From assembly GCA_013368315.1 (NCBI GenBank), contig JAACJM010000112.1:124001-188000 (forward strand): a DNA stretch of 64,000 nt, read 5' to 3'. A program made the translations under genes and the position numbers. Shown here piece after piece: positions 48,201 to 59,276 of the stretch. Under the pieces are notes generated by a model. The model ran no database searches. It was not told the origin of the DNA and worked only from the letters and a program-made list of their open reading frames with translations. The DNA is from Tetrapyrgos nigripes (Eukaryota; Basidiomycota; Agaricomycetes; Agaricales; Campanellaceae). Within the stretch, counting starts at the first letter, position 1. Every line of letters begins with the position of its first letter.

Positions 48201-49245
48201 ACTTACTCAGTATTGTATATAAACCTAGTACAAAATATATCAAAGTGTTCATCCCCCAACTTCACAGCCTAAGTTCCTTTCCTAATCAGCCCTATCCAAG
48301 CCCACTCAGCCCTATCACAACTATCCAGCTTCTTCTTATAAAGTCCTTTGCCCTCTACTCCTCGCACCTTTGCTGTTTCAATTATATTGGCCAGTATCTG
48401 CCATAGTCAATAGATCAGTATCACAATATGCCTCTAAACAGTTTCTTGTACTTACTGGGGTTCAAGGAGTTTTCTCTTTAGGTTTATTTCTCTCGTGTCA
48501 ATACAAGCCATAAAGTTGGTACAGGTTGAAAATTGAAATGGAGTGCAAAGGTACCTACAGTTTATGTACTGGTTCGGCGACTCAGATTAAGCCAAAAATT
48601 CTCACATAAGGTAATAAAGGACTCTTAATCATGAATAAGTTATAGATCTAGGGAAATATCAAGGCCATACATAGCATGGATTGCACCAGGTAAGAGGTCT
48701 CTTCTGGCAGGTACTGTTTGTGAGAAAAATACAGTTATTACCGGTCGGCACGCCATCAATATAGGGGTGCTTATATGGCTCCTACAAGGACGTTTAATTA
48801 CTTACTCTTTGGGCTTGTATGTATAACGATTAGCAAGTTTTGAAAGCCGTTGCTGAACAACACAAAACCATAGGACTTTGTGCCTAGTGTCCCAGGGTCA
48901 TTTTGGATTATGCAGTCTTTGCGGGTCGAGGTGCATACTAGGTACCTGTTGTTCATATTCATGTACATTGCACATTTCCTTTCCTTTAAGTGAACTGACC
49001 AGTCGCATGTACCTACAATATTCTACTACATAATTCCCTGCGACATGTGTACATGGGTGTCGGGGGTCCAATTTCCATATCAGTGCTGCCGACTGATCAG
49101 CAGAACCGCTTAAAGTGAGCAAGGCTCTCCAGGGCGAGCGAGGCCTTCTGGGTTTCCATAGGTTACCACTATGGATACCCTCTGAGAGTACCAGGTTCCT
49201 GGCTGCTTTGCCTCTCCTCTCACAAGTATTTACGTAGTACATTTA
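45288..49245. other. Gene-poor region
   Basis: About 4 kb without a convincing gene; many short frames on both strands, none with family motifs or good splice patterns. 46020-46060 ('tcctcctgattggctgacga') and 49300-49320 ('tccacctgattggctggcaa') share a short motif. The base composition is visibly AT-richer than in the gene-bearing parts. Confidence 0.4.
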
Positions 49246-49378
49246 TGAGGCCCTTTAGGACTCATTTCTTCTTCTGTGTGTGGCTATGCTCCTTAGCTCC
49301 ACCTGATTGGCTGGCAATTCCTGCTATCACGTCTCATGCCACACACAGTGATGGCCCACATTTTCCTCGTATCACTAC
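49246..49378. repeat. Short fragment related to the TTACGAGGCC/hairpin element
   Basis: Begins with TGAGGCCC followed by 'tcatttc' and 'gtgtgtggctatg', like the left part of the 409-bp element, and ends 'gccacacacagtgatggccc', like its hairpin end. About 130 bp, so it is an internally deleted or separate short member. Confidence 0.5.
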
Positions 49379-49450
49379 TCCTGTATCCCGAACACTCACA
49401 AATGGACCTTCTCCTTCTCCTCTACTATCTCTTCGCTCCCTCCTCCTCAA

Positions 49451-49859
49451 TGAAAGGGGTGTGGGCCAACGCTGTGTGTGGTGGGAACAAGGCCATCTCT
49501 AAGCATCCAAGCATATTCAGCTTGCATTTGAAGACGATGTAAGACCATCAATGACCACACATTTGTAAAAACAGGGAAGCAGATGACAACGTGTGACAAG
49601 TAAGGTGACTACAGAAATATATGAAAGAAATATATGTCAGTATTGCGTGTTTCAAGGTGTTGTCATGTATCTTGCAATGTGGAGATGAGGGAGGACGTCG
49701 GGAGAAGTGGGGAATACTAGACAGGAAAGGTATGAACACAGCCACATGGATAAATTCAGTCCAACCCGTTTATCAGATGGATAGACTGGACTGTTTAAGC
49801 ATAGCCACAAGCAGAAGTCGAGTGTAATAAACTCAGCCTCATTTCATTTGGCCTCGTAA
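49451..49859. mobile_element. 409-bp element with TTACGAGGCC and hairpin ends (copy 2, reversed)
   Basis: Reverse-oriented copy of 33926-34334 with exactly the same length. It begins TGAAAGGGGTGTGGGCCAAC and ends CATTTGGCCTCGTAA; scattered substitutions separate the two. It directly abuts the retroelement relic to its right. No coding capacity. Confidence 0.85.
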
Positions 49860-52800
49860 ACCAAGCTCCATGCATAACCTGTCTCCCCTGGACAGGTTTC
49901 GTTACGGCAGTGGAGACATTGGACCCAACAGGAATATTCAGTGGTTTCCTAGGGAATTCTGCTTGGCAAGCATATGGGACCAGTCAAACTTGATGTCCTT
50001 TCAGGTCAGCTTGAACAGCGGTCATGCATGATGAGAGAAGTCCTGGATAAACCGATGATAGAAATTGGTGAATCTTTCTTGCTTTCAGGTACAGGTCACT
50101 CTGCAACACCAGACACCTTGACGGGGTCCATTTCAACACAATTATGGGAGATGATGACACCGAGGTACTCGATACAAGTCTTCTCAAACTCACACTTGTC
50201 TGCTCTAAGGTACAGCTTGTGTTGCTGCAACTGGTCTAGGACTAGGCGAGTCACATGACAATGCTCTTCAACAGTATTGGTATAGATCAAGATGTCGTTG
50301 AGATAGACAGATACAACACCCTCCATAATGAGGTCATGGAGAATGTCATTCATCATTGTCTGGAAGGTCACAGGGCTGTTGGTGAGACTGAAGAACATGA
50401 CAAGGGGTTTGAAGAGACTGCAGTTAGTGCAGAAAGCTGCCTTCACAAATCCAGATATTGTTGAAGCCCCAGCATACATCCAATTTAATGAAGTATCATG
50501 CACCCTTGAGGTTATTAACAAGTTCGTTAATCAAGGGCAATGGATAATGGTTCTTAATCGTCATCTCATTTAGCATACAATAGTCTTGGACAAGTTGGAG
50601 GTTTCCATCCTTCTTCTTTACAAAGAAGACTGGAGATGCCATGGGGGATTTGGAGGAACGAATGCAGCTGGTAGACAGGTTCTCCATGAGGAATTCATCA
50701 AGGGCCTTTTGTTCGTTAGGAGCGAGTGGGTAGACCTTGCAGTTGGCAGGTTTAGAGTCAGGGACTAACTCTACTGCGTGGTCCCATGGTTTGCGATCTG
50801 GCAGCACATCAAAAGAGTCCTTGGAGAAAACATCCACATATTTATAGAAGTGATCAGGGAGGCCATTGTGAGGATTCCTTGAAGCCTTGGCATGTGCTTC
50901 TGCTAGACATTGAGAGGTGGTGCTCATTGCATTGATGAATTCCGACTCTGGAGGAACCAAGGTAACAAATATGCGGTCACCTTCCTCAATAGAAACATCA
51001 TCAGGGAGGTCATCACAGCCAAGGGTCCTGAGGTTATTCATCTCATCTTCACCAGGGTCCAATTCAATAACATGGGGAGATGGACCTTCCTGACAACGTT
51101 CTAGAGCTTGGCGTTGACAATGCACAGCAGATAGGGATAGTTGATGTTCTTGTTGTACCTCTTCATGACATGTAGAGCACTGCCTTGGGCATTGGCTGAG
51201 CTTGATGTTGCCATTGTCCCAATCCACCTCAGGGTTATGGGCTTGTAACCATCCATAGCCAAGAATGATGTCTTGGCTGCTGAGCTGAGTGACTGCTAGC
51301 TGGATGCGTTCAGAGTGATCTTTGAAACACAGGATAGTGTCCACAATCTCAGTTATGGCTCCAGCCTCATTAGGAGTGCTGTTGACATTGAAGACAGGGA
51401 TAGGCTTTTGGAGTTTCTGGGTTGGAATAGAGTTCTTGGTAATAAACTCAGTGTTGGCATAACCCATACTAGTGGCTCCACTATCAATGAGCACACTGCC
51501 AGAGATCAGAGAGGCATTAGATGTGGACTCTAGCTCTATTGGGACTGTTAGGCAGTGGCTTCTGTCAGAGGAGATTACTAATTTGTGAGATAGATGGTGT
51601 TCCCAACACTTTAGACAGCACCAAGGAACTGGACAATGAACAGAAAAAATGGAAGGGGGAGTAGAGGGAGCAGGGGGAGACACAACTGAGGCAATTACTT
51701 CACACATGGACTCAAGGACAGAGATACAATCATTATCATTGGTAGAGTCTATAGATAAACATGCGAAGTAATTATTTTTTGACCATGAGGGCATGTCCAT
51801 CACTCCTGGTCCTTGGCAAAATCCTCCTGAGTGGGCTTGTTTGTTGGGGCAGCTTGGAAATCCTGGAAAGCTGTGTATGCTTCTGTGATCTCCTGCCAGT
51901 CATCAACAGACATATCCATGATGCAAACATGTTCACATTGGCAGTCTGGACATGCTGCAGAGAAGTGACCAGTCTTGCCACATGTGTAGCAAGTGTGGCA
52001 GGCTAGGAACCTCTGCCTTGAAGTGTCGACTTCCATGGGAATGCCTTGGGGAAGAGGAGCTTGGGCAGGGGCTGGCACACAAGGGGCAGGATTGGGAGCA
52101 GGGAACTGGATTGGGAAGAGGGAATGGCCCTAAGGTTGAGCATGAGAGAGGAAGGAAGGCTTGGGCAGACCAGGGGGCACACTTCTCTGAGCACCACAGA
52201 AGATCACATCTTCCCATTCATGCTTATCAAACCTCTTGGCCAGGGAATACAAAGCCATGACATCCCATTCCTGTGGACGAGCTTCTGCCTCTGCAACCTT
52301 CTTTTCTAAAGTGGGCTGCAGTCCACATTGGAATTTGAGGACCACTGTCTGACCAACATGTTTCACATCCTCAAGTCAGGCCTTGATGGTGGAATAGAGG
52401 ATGGGCTCAATGTTGAGGCCAGCCATGGTGATAAGAGCATGGAAGTTGTCGACAAATTTGTCAACAGAAGTTGTGCCCTGAAAGTAGGAGACGCCCTCTA
52501 AGGTGAGACTAGCCTGAGTGCATTCATCTTCTGGCATGAACTCCCTAACAAACTCGGTTTCAAACTCTTACCAGGTATTGAAACGGGAGGAGCCATAGAG
52601 GTGTTCATGGTCAATGAGGCTCTGGCAGTAGGTGGCAGCACAACCTGTCTGGAAGTAGGACAACACCCACATGATCTTGGCAATGTCATCTTGGAAACAA
52701 ACGGTGCTGGCATAAATGATCACACTGGTCCACCAGACTCAGCCATTAGCACGTTGACTGTCAAAGATGCCAGGTGGAGACACCTTAGCATGTGAAGCTC

Positions 52801-53698
52801 CAGAAGAGTGATGAGAGGGAGGAGGCAAAGACGAGGCAGAGGATGGAGGTCGAGTGGGGTGGTGTGATGTGGGTTGGGAAGGTGGAGGGGGATTTCAGCC
52901 TTGGAGGGCAGCAAGGATCTCAGCAAGTTGCTCACTCTGACTCTGAGAAGCCTGCTCTAAGTGGGCAAGACAAGCGTCAAATTGTTCAGACATTGTGGGG
53001 GACCCAGGTAAAGAAGCAGAAGGGACAGAGGGTGGAGAGAACTGAGGAGTGGAGGAGGAGTCTTGGGGAACCATAGGAGGAGGAGCAAGAGCAGTGTGAG
53101 CACTATCAGAGTTGCTCTCACTGGTATCTGGAGCTCAGAAAGAAATGGTTGCCAAAGATGACTAGTCCACTTGATGAGGAGTTTTTCTGCTGTAAGGGCG
53201 ACTCCTGACATGTAAGGCAATCACTCAACAACTGCAGGAGGAGATCCAAAGATATGTAAATCAGAACTAGAAGATACCAAGCTAACATACTATGCACTTG
53301 CAGGAGGAGATCCAAAGAGAAAAACTCAAGGATACTTGCCTGCAGGGAAGGGGTATATATACTTGTATGAAGGCCTGGGAAAAGATCTACAAAACTATAT
53401 AGTCGAAATGAAATAATAGAAAGGTGGAATGATGAAAGATCAAATGATGAACAATGAATGATGGATGATGAAACAATGAAACAGGGATAAACAAGTCAAT
53501 GAAGTCCAGATGAAACAAGAACAAACAAGTCCTAAAGGAGAAGGGAAGGAAAAAGGAAACTGTCCTCTTACAGATTTTGTATAACTCTCAGCTATGTATC
53601 ATAACTTTTTCTAGTAAAATATTCATCTTTTATTCAATAAGGAAAAATATCTCAAAAGGGATTGCAGGGATGGCTAGGTTTGGGATGTCAGAATGACA
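49860..53698 (-). mobile_element. Truncated, inactive Ty3/gypsy LTR retrotransposon
   Basis: Minus strand, from an LTR at 53698 to a break at 49860. Gag remnants run from about 52993 (MSEQFDACLAHLEQ) with several stops. A zinc knuckle (CYTCGKTGHFSAACPDC) is at about 51950. An open frame 51803-50496 carries a retroviral-type aspartic protease ([11 protein letters not shown]) and the start of reverse transcriptase ([12 protein letters not shown]...[13 protein letters not shown]). The RT continues degraded to about 50096; the catalytic motif reads YLND instead of YxDD. RNase H and integrase are missing, as is the second LTR. The element is dead by substitution and truncation. Confidence 0.88.
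53211..53698 (-). repeat. Probable 5' LTR of the Ty3/gypsy relic
   Basis: On the minus strand it begins TGTCATTCTGACATCC at 53698 and ends CTTACA at 53211, giving TG...CA ends and about 488 bp. It contains TATA-like 'agtatatatacccc' and the leader of gag follows. With no partner LTR in the window, the limits are provisional. Confidence 0.5.
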
Positions 53699-54424
53699 TT
53701 TATTAGCTATACAAGACACACAAGAACTCGCTGGAGCATTTGGGGGCAAAAGGCTGCTAATCTGGATGTTTCTCTAGCTACCAAATGGCGCTTCAGAGCT
53801 GACAGTCAGCGGTATTTGTCACAGAACCAAATTGGGAGGTAAGCATAATCATGATTTGTCTAATATCCCAATTAGGTTCTGGCACTTCCCAGGCACTAAT
53901 TCAGAGCCAAGCATACAGCGGAAGCGACTGAGGTATCCAATATTTCACAAGACACTTCTGTTCGTATCACTGGACTCCGGATCTCCAGGTACTAGAGTCC
54001 ACAGCAAGTCCACAAGACCTCCATACAACGTCACTACGGATCCGTGACTTCCTCTCGATTCCGTCTTATCTCTATGCACGCCCCGCCGCCCCTCACCTCC
54101 AACGCCATCGCACCGCCTGCTCTTCCGCCAACCATCCCCACTCATCTCCACTCGCTCCCTATCCAAACTCGCTCAGAGCCACCGTGCTATCTTGAGACTG
54201 AGGTCTCCCGTCATCGGTCAACCACGGCCATTCTCGGGGAAACAAGCACATGAGGATTTCTCAATGATAAAGGCCTATAGTGGCAAATTAATAAGAATGT
54301 CATTTTTCTGAACATAAGGTATATGTCAGACCCGAAGACTCCGACTGTTAGACGGAGATTGAATTTTTGGTGCGCTTTGAGGGGCATACTAGGATATGTA
54401 CATTACTTCTGAACGAATTAGAAT
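53699..54424. other. Intergenic region
   Basis: No gene recognised. Short frames at 53832-54047 and 54044-54253 have no motif. This is the 3' flank of the terpene synthase. Confidence 0.35.
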
Positions 54425-55593
54425 TTAAAATCCGAGCTCATTCAACTTATACCTCTCCCCATAGACATGGTACGCCATGTATCCTTGACTAAAGCTTCTA
54501 TAACAATCCAACGCTTCCTTATTACAGCCCAAAACTCTGATGATATTTTCGTGAGCAAGGATGACTTTCTCCACCGCCAGTCGCAGCGAGTCTATCTTCG
54601 AGATTCCCTGAGATTTGGCCAAGAGAGATATGTAGTTTACATCTTCTCCTGCTATCTCTTCTTTGTAGAACGAAAGGATGTCGCTGGATAACGGGAGTAA
54701 GTACTCACGCTGAGGAAGCAAGATTTTTAGAGGCCAATCACTCACTTTGTATGGTTCAGGAACACGCCTATCTCTGGGACGGTCTGTATGAAATCTGATA
54801 GGTTTATATTCCGATTCGAAGGGAAGATGAAAAGCGAGTAAGCATCCGTGACTCCCGACATCCTTCGATAGAACTCGGCGTAGCTAGGTTCGGTGACCTT
54901 GGAATTATCCGGGTAGGACAAAAGTTAGTTGTCACGTACTACTAGCCGTATGATTTACTCACCTCAATTTTGGTAGACTCCAAAATAACCGACGTAGACA
55001 TGTTGAGCGCCGCAGCAGTAATGCAATTGGCTTGAATGCGCCCAAAATATTGGTACATCTCTTTCAGAAGAACATCGCCCGCCTGCAGGACCGGATCTGT
55101 ATGTCTCTCGCCCGAGAGAAAACGTTCTTGAAAGCGATCGACATCCTCCTGAGCATCAGCGCCGAGCTGGTGAGCCTCATCCATGTATATGGCGAACGCG
55201 GTAAAGAGAGCCACGATCATTTGTAGATGAGGACTGGCGTCAAGGTGTCCATAGGCTGTGGTGGTAATTTGAACGCCTGAGAAGAGAATGGGGCCAAAGT
55301 ATGCTTTTAGCTTCTTCCGATTTGGAAAGTCTTCATTGGCGTTTGTGACATATTCGGGATATGGTATGCTCCTGCGGATAGACTCCTCGATGGCCAGTTT
55401 GTAAAGCTTGCTGTCAGCGTCTGTACATGGCCCTGGGTAGGTGAAACCAGCGCGATTGAGAAAAGAGCGATAGATAGCTTGGACTTCCGAGAAATTGGAC
55501 TGTGAAGGATAGTAGCCATAAAAATCTTCGTCGACTTCTATTCAGAAAGGAACATACCTGGAGCCATACCTGGGTAATCTCTGGCAAGCCCAT
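54425..55593 (-). CDS. Terpene synthase, trichodiene-synthase-like class I cyclase
   Basis: Would cyclise a prenyl diphosphate (probably farnesyl diphosphate) to a sesquiterpene. Exons 55593-55558, 55499-54963, 54897-54746 and 54683-54425 give 327 residues. The first metal-binding region is in FTAFAIYMDEAHQLG (about 115-130), with an Asp-Glu pair rather than the usual DDxxD. The second, the NSE triad, reads NDILSFYKEEIAGE (about 243-256; N, S and E in place), its Asn codon being split by an intron. A long helix with YRSF...GYMAYHVYGERY forms the C-terminus. The family pattern is that of fungal TRI5-type cyclases. No P450 or other tailoring gene is next to it, so it is not part of an obvious cluster here. 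Product unknown. Confidence 0.85.
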
Positions 55594-56077
55594 AGTGCGA
55601 GTAAATAGTTGCGATAAGGTGAGTGACACGAGTAGTCCCTTTTATGTGGTTTGCCGATGTCTAAGTCTTGGTCTGTACGACTTTGACAACGAGAATGTTC
55701 CCAAGTTTTGCTCAAAATTAAAGTCTAGGCCATGTATCTGGATCTGTCTACCGAAGGCTCCCTGAAAGAAGGCTGGAAGGTACAACTGTACGTATGAAGC
55801 ATTAAAATACCAAATGATAAGTGTGAGTCAATCTGCCCGGAATTGGGATTGCTACGCTTCGACCGTATCAGCAAGCCAGCATTTTTACTCACGAACTTTC
55901 CAAACTTTCTGGTGCTTTCCCACTCACCTGAAAGTTTGCATATACTGATGCACTTCACTGAAGCCCTTTTACTACAAAAAAAGTCCATTTCATTAATCAG
56001 CGTACTGGTTGTATAGTAAACTTATGTTAGAGAAGAATACCTCATGAATAATAGCTGTTTTAATCACAACTTGCAGT
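55594..56077. other. Terpene synthase upstream region
   Basis: No gene recognised; presumably the promoter of the terpene synthase. Confidence 0.35.
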
Positions 56078-56208
56078 CACGCCGAAAATACAAAAATATC
56101 CGCTCGGCAGAAAGGCGTACAGAAACACACTCTTTTACAGATATATCTTATATCAGTAGTAGTGATGTGATCTATCCGTCGAGCGGATATTTTTGTCTTT
56201 TCGGCGTG
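56078..56208. mobile_element. MITE with CACGCCGAAA termini, 3-bp target duplication (copy 3)
   Basis: A 131-bp element: the left 'cacgccgaaaatacaaaaat' and the right 'atttttgtcttttcggcgtg' are near-perfect inverted repeats extending about 33 bases. It is flanked by AGT on both sides (56075-56077 and 56209-56211). Same family as 18215 and 28967. Located about 480 bases upstream of the terpene synthase start. Confidence 0.85.
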
Positions 56209-56449
56209 AGTAGCTTGAAGACGCGCGTAGTCCGCGTGTCATGTGAACTCGCGGAAAAACTGATTCAGCTCGCCAACTCACGGACTCACGGACTCACACG
56301 GTTTGTAGGCAAGTGCCTGTGAGTGATTTGCTGCAAAGCTGATGTGACGTTTAACCTGAACTATATTATTCCGTGCGATTAGAGGTATAAGTATATGTAT
56401 GTTACAAGGTACAAGAATCCCTGAACCGGAGCACACCGCATCGTATAAA

Positions 56450-56842
56450 AATTGGAGATTGAATGGATCAACACTTGCGTCTGCCGCAGGAATATTAGCC
56501 GCCGTGTTCAGTAGCTGACCCACACCGCCATAAACGAATCCCAGTCCTGATTCATACTGCACCAAGGAGATCAAAGTCAGAAAGATACACGACATGGAAA
56601 GTAAGAATCTGAACATATTACCTGGTAAGATTTTGCGATGTATCTTCAAGAAAAAATGGCCTTAATCAAGCGAGGTACTTTGTACTCACCAGGATTAGAA
56701 GGAGACATAACTGGGGAAAGGTACCACTTCAGACATGTCCAAATCTCAACACCAATATACACATAGGGATACCGAGATTTGTACATTACCATAGCTTTCA
56801 AGGTGTTCCAAAAGATCCAGTAGTAATGGTATTGCATACACC
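56450..56842 (-). pseudogene. Remnant of the C-terminus of a second Zn2Cys6-type regulator
   Basis: On the minus strand, VMSPSNPGE (about 56710-56690) is followed by an intron-like gap and GFVYGGVGQLLNTAANIPAA. These are clear relatives of VMSPSNPGEF and SFMAGVGQLLNTANNSSA at the end of the regulator at 39696. Further upstream, VYAIPLLLDLLEHL resembles its VYLL...DVLNVM segment. The zinc cluster and regulatory domain were not found nearby, so this is a worn fragment of a paralogue. Confidence 0.65.
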
Positions 56843-59003
56843 TAGGTACAAACAAGCCAGTTCAGAATCAAAGGACAGGTGTGGGATTTTATCTCGATTG
56901 GAATTTACTGACGCCTGGAAAGTAGAAAGCAGAAAGATTAGTGTTCAGAGCCAGAGTCATGACGTCGATGTATAGTAATTAAAAAACACAAGCCCATGAT
57001 GAATTGAATGAAGAAGTATGCGCTCACACTAGTACTCATCATTGAAAACTTCACCACTGTCACAGGAATCGTTCCAACCAACCCCAAATATCGGATGATA
57101 AGGAAGCAATAAGAAGATAGGATTTTAGGCCGAGTCTAGATGTAGTTGACTTCATCGCCTGAAACGACATCAATCAGATGCGAGAACATTACAGTCAACC
57201 ACTGAGTACTAAGTTAGGTAGAAGTTAAGCAGGACTCACCGAAAGTGATAATATGATCCAAAAAAAGAATCCCTGTAATTTTGTGTTTGTGAGTTACGAA
57301 AGCGTCCAGATCGAAAAGCTTGCAAAGACAACCTACTGATACCCAGGAGGTACATATACTTATGAACCATTCTGTGGACCCGTAGAGTAGTATCATCAGT
57401 ACGTATCAGAAACAAGTGCCCCTGTCAGCGAACGGGAAAGGGAACGGGCAGGGAACGGGGAAGGACATAGAATGGAGCTACTCACATCTGTCCTTCAATA
57501 TCGACGATGCCAACGCCAAGATTGTTGCCCTGGTTCATAATGATATTATAATATCTTCCTGAATCCTCAGGATTTTAGGACGAGATCGTTTTGGTTTTGT
57601 TTCTGAGTCGGTTTGTTCAGAGAGGAGAGCAGAGGAGAGAAAGCCGAGTGTAGAGCGTAGACTGACAGATGGAGCCAAAGAAATGCAAAGGAAGGGAAGG
57701 GAGGGAGGGAAATGGAGAGAGGAACAGGATTTCGTCAGTTGAATGGAGTGGGGGCAAGGATACGACAGCACAGACACAAGCCAAAAGAAACACAAGAACA
57801 CGAACGCGAAAATACAACAACGCAGGTGACAATATTCTCACAATATTCTCTAGAGAATCAAAATGAAAAGGCCTGGGTCCGGGGGACTCGGGGGCTGGGG
57901 AGAAAGTGTTCATTAGAATTCAATTATGTATGCAAGTCGCCTCAACCCAGAGACTCGGTAAAAATCGGACACCTCGAATGGATCGGGTAACCCCTTAGCA
58001 CCCCCAAGTCCGTTAAAGCTGGGGGTAGAAGGGAGGTGGGTAAGGTAGGTACTGGTGCCGGTACATGCAGGTTATCTTCAGGAAGGCGTCAGTCTTTTTT
58101 GTTTATTCCTCTAAAGCTGAGAAGCAACTGAGAAGACGTAAAAGTGAAATGTGACAGACGTGTGACAGCATGCCATTTCCACCAACCAATGTGCGTACTG
58201 GGGAAAGATGCCACTGCTTCGCATGGCAAATTACGGGGCCCAAGATAATATGACCAAAAAAAGGTCATCGCTACTAAGGAATAGGCAACATACTGAATCC
58301 GTCCCTCCAAACTCAGCTTCCGGTATACCGTAGTGATCTTCGCATACCTTCCGATCTCTCCCAAATCCATAGACGCGTCACTAAACGGAAATAGAAAGGA
58401 TGATTGGCATATGAAGGAATAAATGAATAGGGAGGAGGGACGATCCATGTCCAGCGAAGCTGGCAAACCCGATTACTATTTTTTCTATCTCATTCTAATT
58501 TATCATGCACGCTAATCGTCCTTTTCCTAACTCTATCACAGGCCATATCTCTAACCAGATAACCAGAGCCCGACCAAACCATGAAACCCATCCAAAACTC
58601 CAATTACAATGAAAATTGATGAAAAAGGGAAGATGAGGAGAACTACGCCCACTTCGTTTCTGAGAGAGAGCGTTAATGGCATCAGCTGCAGCATGACGTC
58701 GTGGTCGTCAACGTCAACGGTCCTTGGACCCGGTCCAGACTGAGTCTAGACTTTTCGGTTGTCGGGAAGGGTGGAGACCGGCCTAGGGGTGGGAGACTGA
58801 ACCCGTGGAAAATTTTCGAGGTCGACCTAAGTTAACTCAGCCTAAAGGCCTCGTAATCTCACTCCAAGAATTTTCAGTTCCGCCAGCTACGTAACCCCCC
58901 GCCCCCCACAACCTCCCAAGTCCTCCAATGTGCCTCCAATCCACCTATGCCTCTCCGAGTCGTCTGAGGACGTTGCTATTATCACGGGTCCACTACCAAC
59001 AAC
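56843..59003. other. Mostly non-coding region
   Basis: No convincing gene. A minus-strand frame at 58089-58466 has no family motif and runs through a dispersed hairpin repeat (58197-58242). Purine-rich tracts lie at 57420-57470 and 57680-57720. Confidence 0.35.
58197..58242. repeat. Dispersed hairpin motif GCCACTGCTTCGCATGGC
   Basis: 'tactggggaaagatgccact', 'gcttcgcatggcaaattacg', 'gggccc' closely repeats 60668-60723 and resembles the hairpin end of the 409-bp elements (GGCCTCG...GCCAC..GC..TGGCCC). Confidence 0.6.
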
Positions 59004-59276
59004 TTGGTCGCAACATCAAGTCATGGCATAACGGGAACGAGATCTTCTCGTCGGGCTGCAATGGTTAACTACGCCAGCCCTGGTTCGGGGGATGATATCA
59101 GTGTCGAGGAAAGCGAAGACGAAGGTGGTGCGAAGGACAAAGAGGATGATAAGGACAAGGATTATAACCCAGACGATTTCGTTGCAGAAACAGGCAGACG
59201 GCGTTACGTGGGGCCAGTCTTGCTTGGGTATGGTCCTCCCATCGAGGTTTATAAAGAGTCGAGCGATATATCATAA
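59004..59276 (+). other. Open frame with SNF5/SFH1-like N-terminal motif (fragment?)
   Basis: A 90-residue frame: TRSSRRAAMVNYASPGSGDD, an acidic stretch, then NPDDFVAETGRRRYVG. This order (RR..VNYA-P-SGD, acidic, DFVA-G) resembles the region just before the SNF5 domain in fungal SNF5/SFH1 chromatin-remodelling subunits. The SNF5 domain itself was not found downstream; instead Pro/Ser-rich frames with plausible introns follow (59440-60000). It may be a truncated copy or a different acidic protein. Low certainty. Confidence 0.3.

Noticed and set aside
52046..53076. Plus-strand open frames over the retroelement
   Set aside because: Antisense shadows of gag; the minus strand carries the zinc knuckle, protease and RT motifs.
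57060..57538. Small multi-exon gene starting MNQGNNLGVGIVDIEGQM on the minus strand
   Set aside because: When the exons are joined by phase the frame stops after about 30 residues; no family recognised.
57535..57913. Two overlapping minus-strand frames rich in Leu/Ser/Pro
   Set aside because: They are pyrimidine-rich tract artefacts without conserved motifs.
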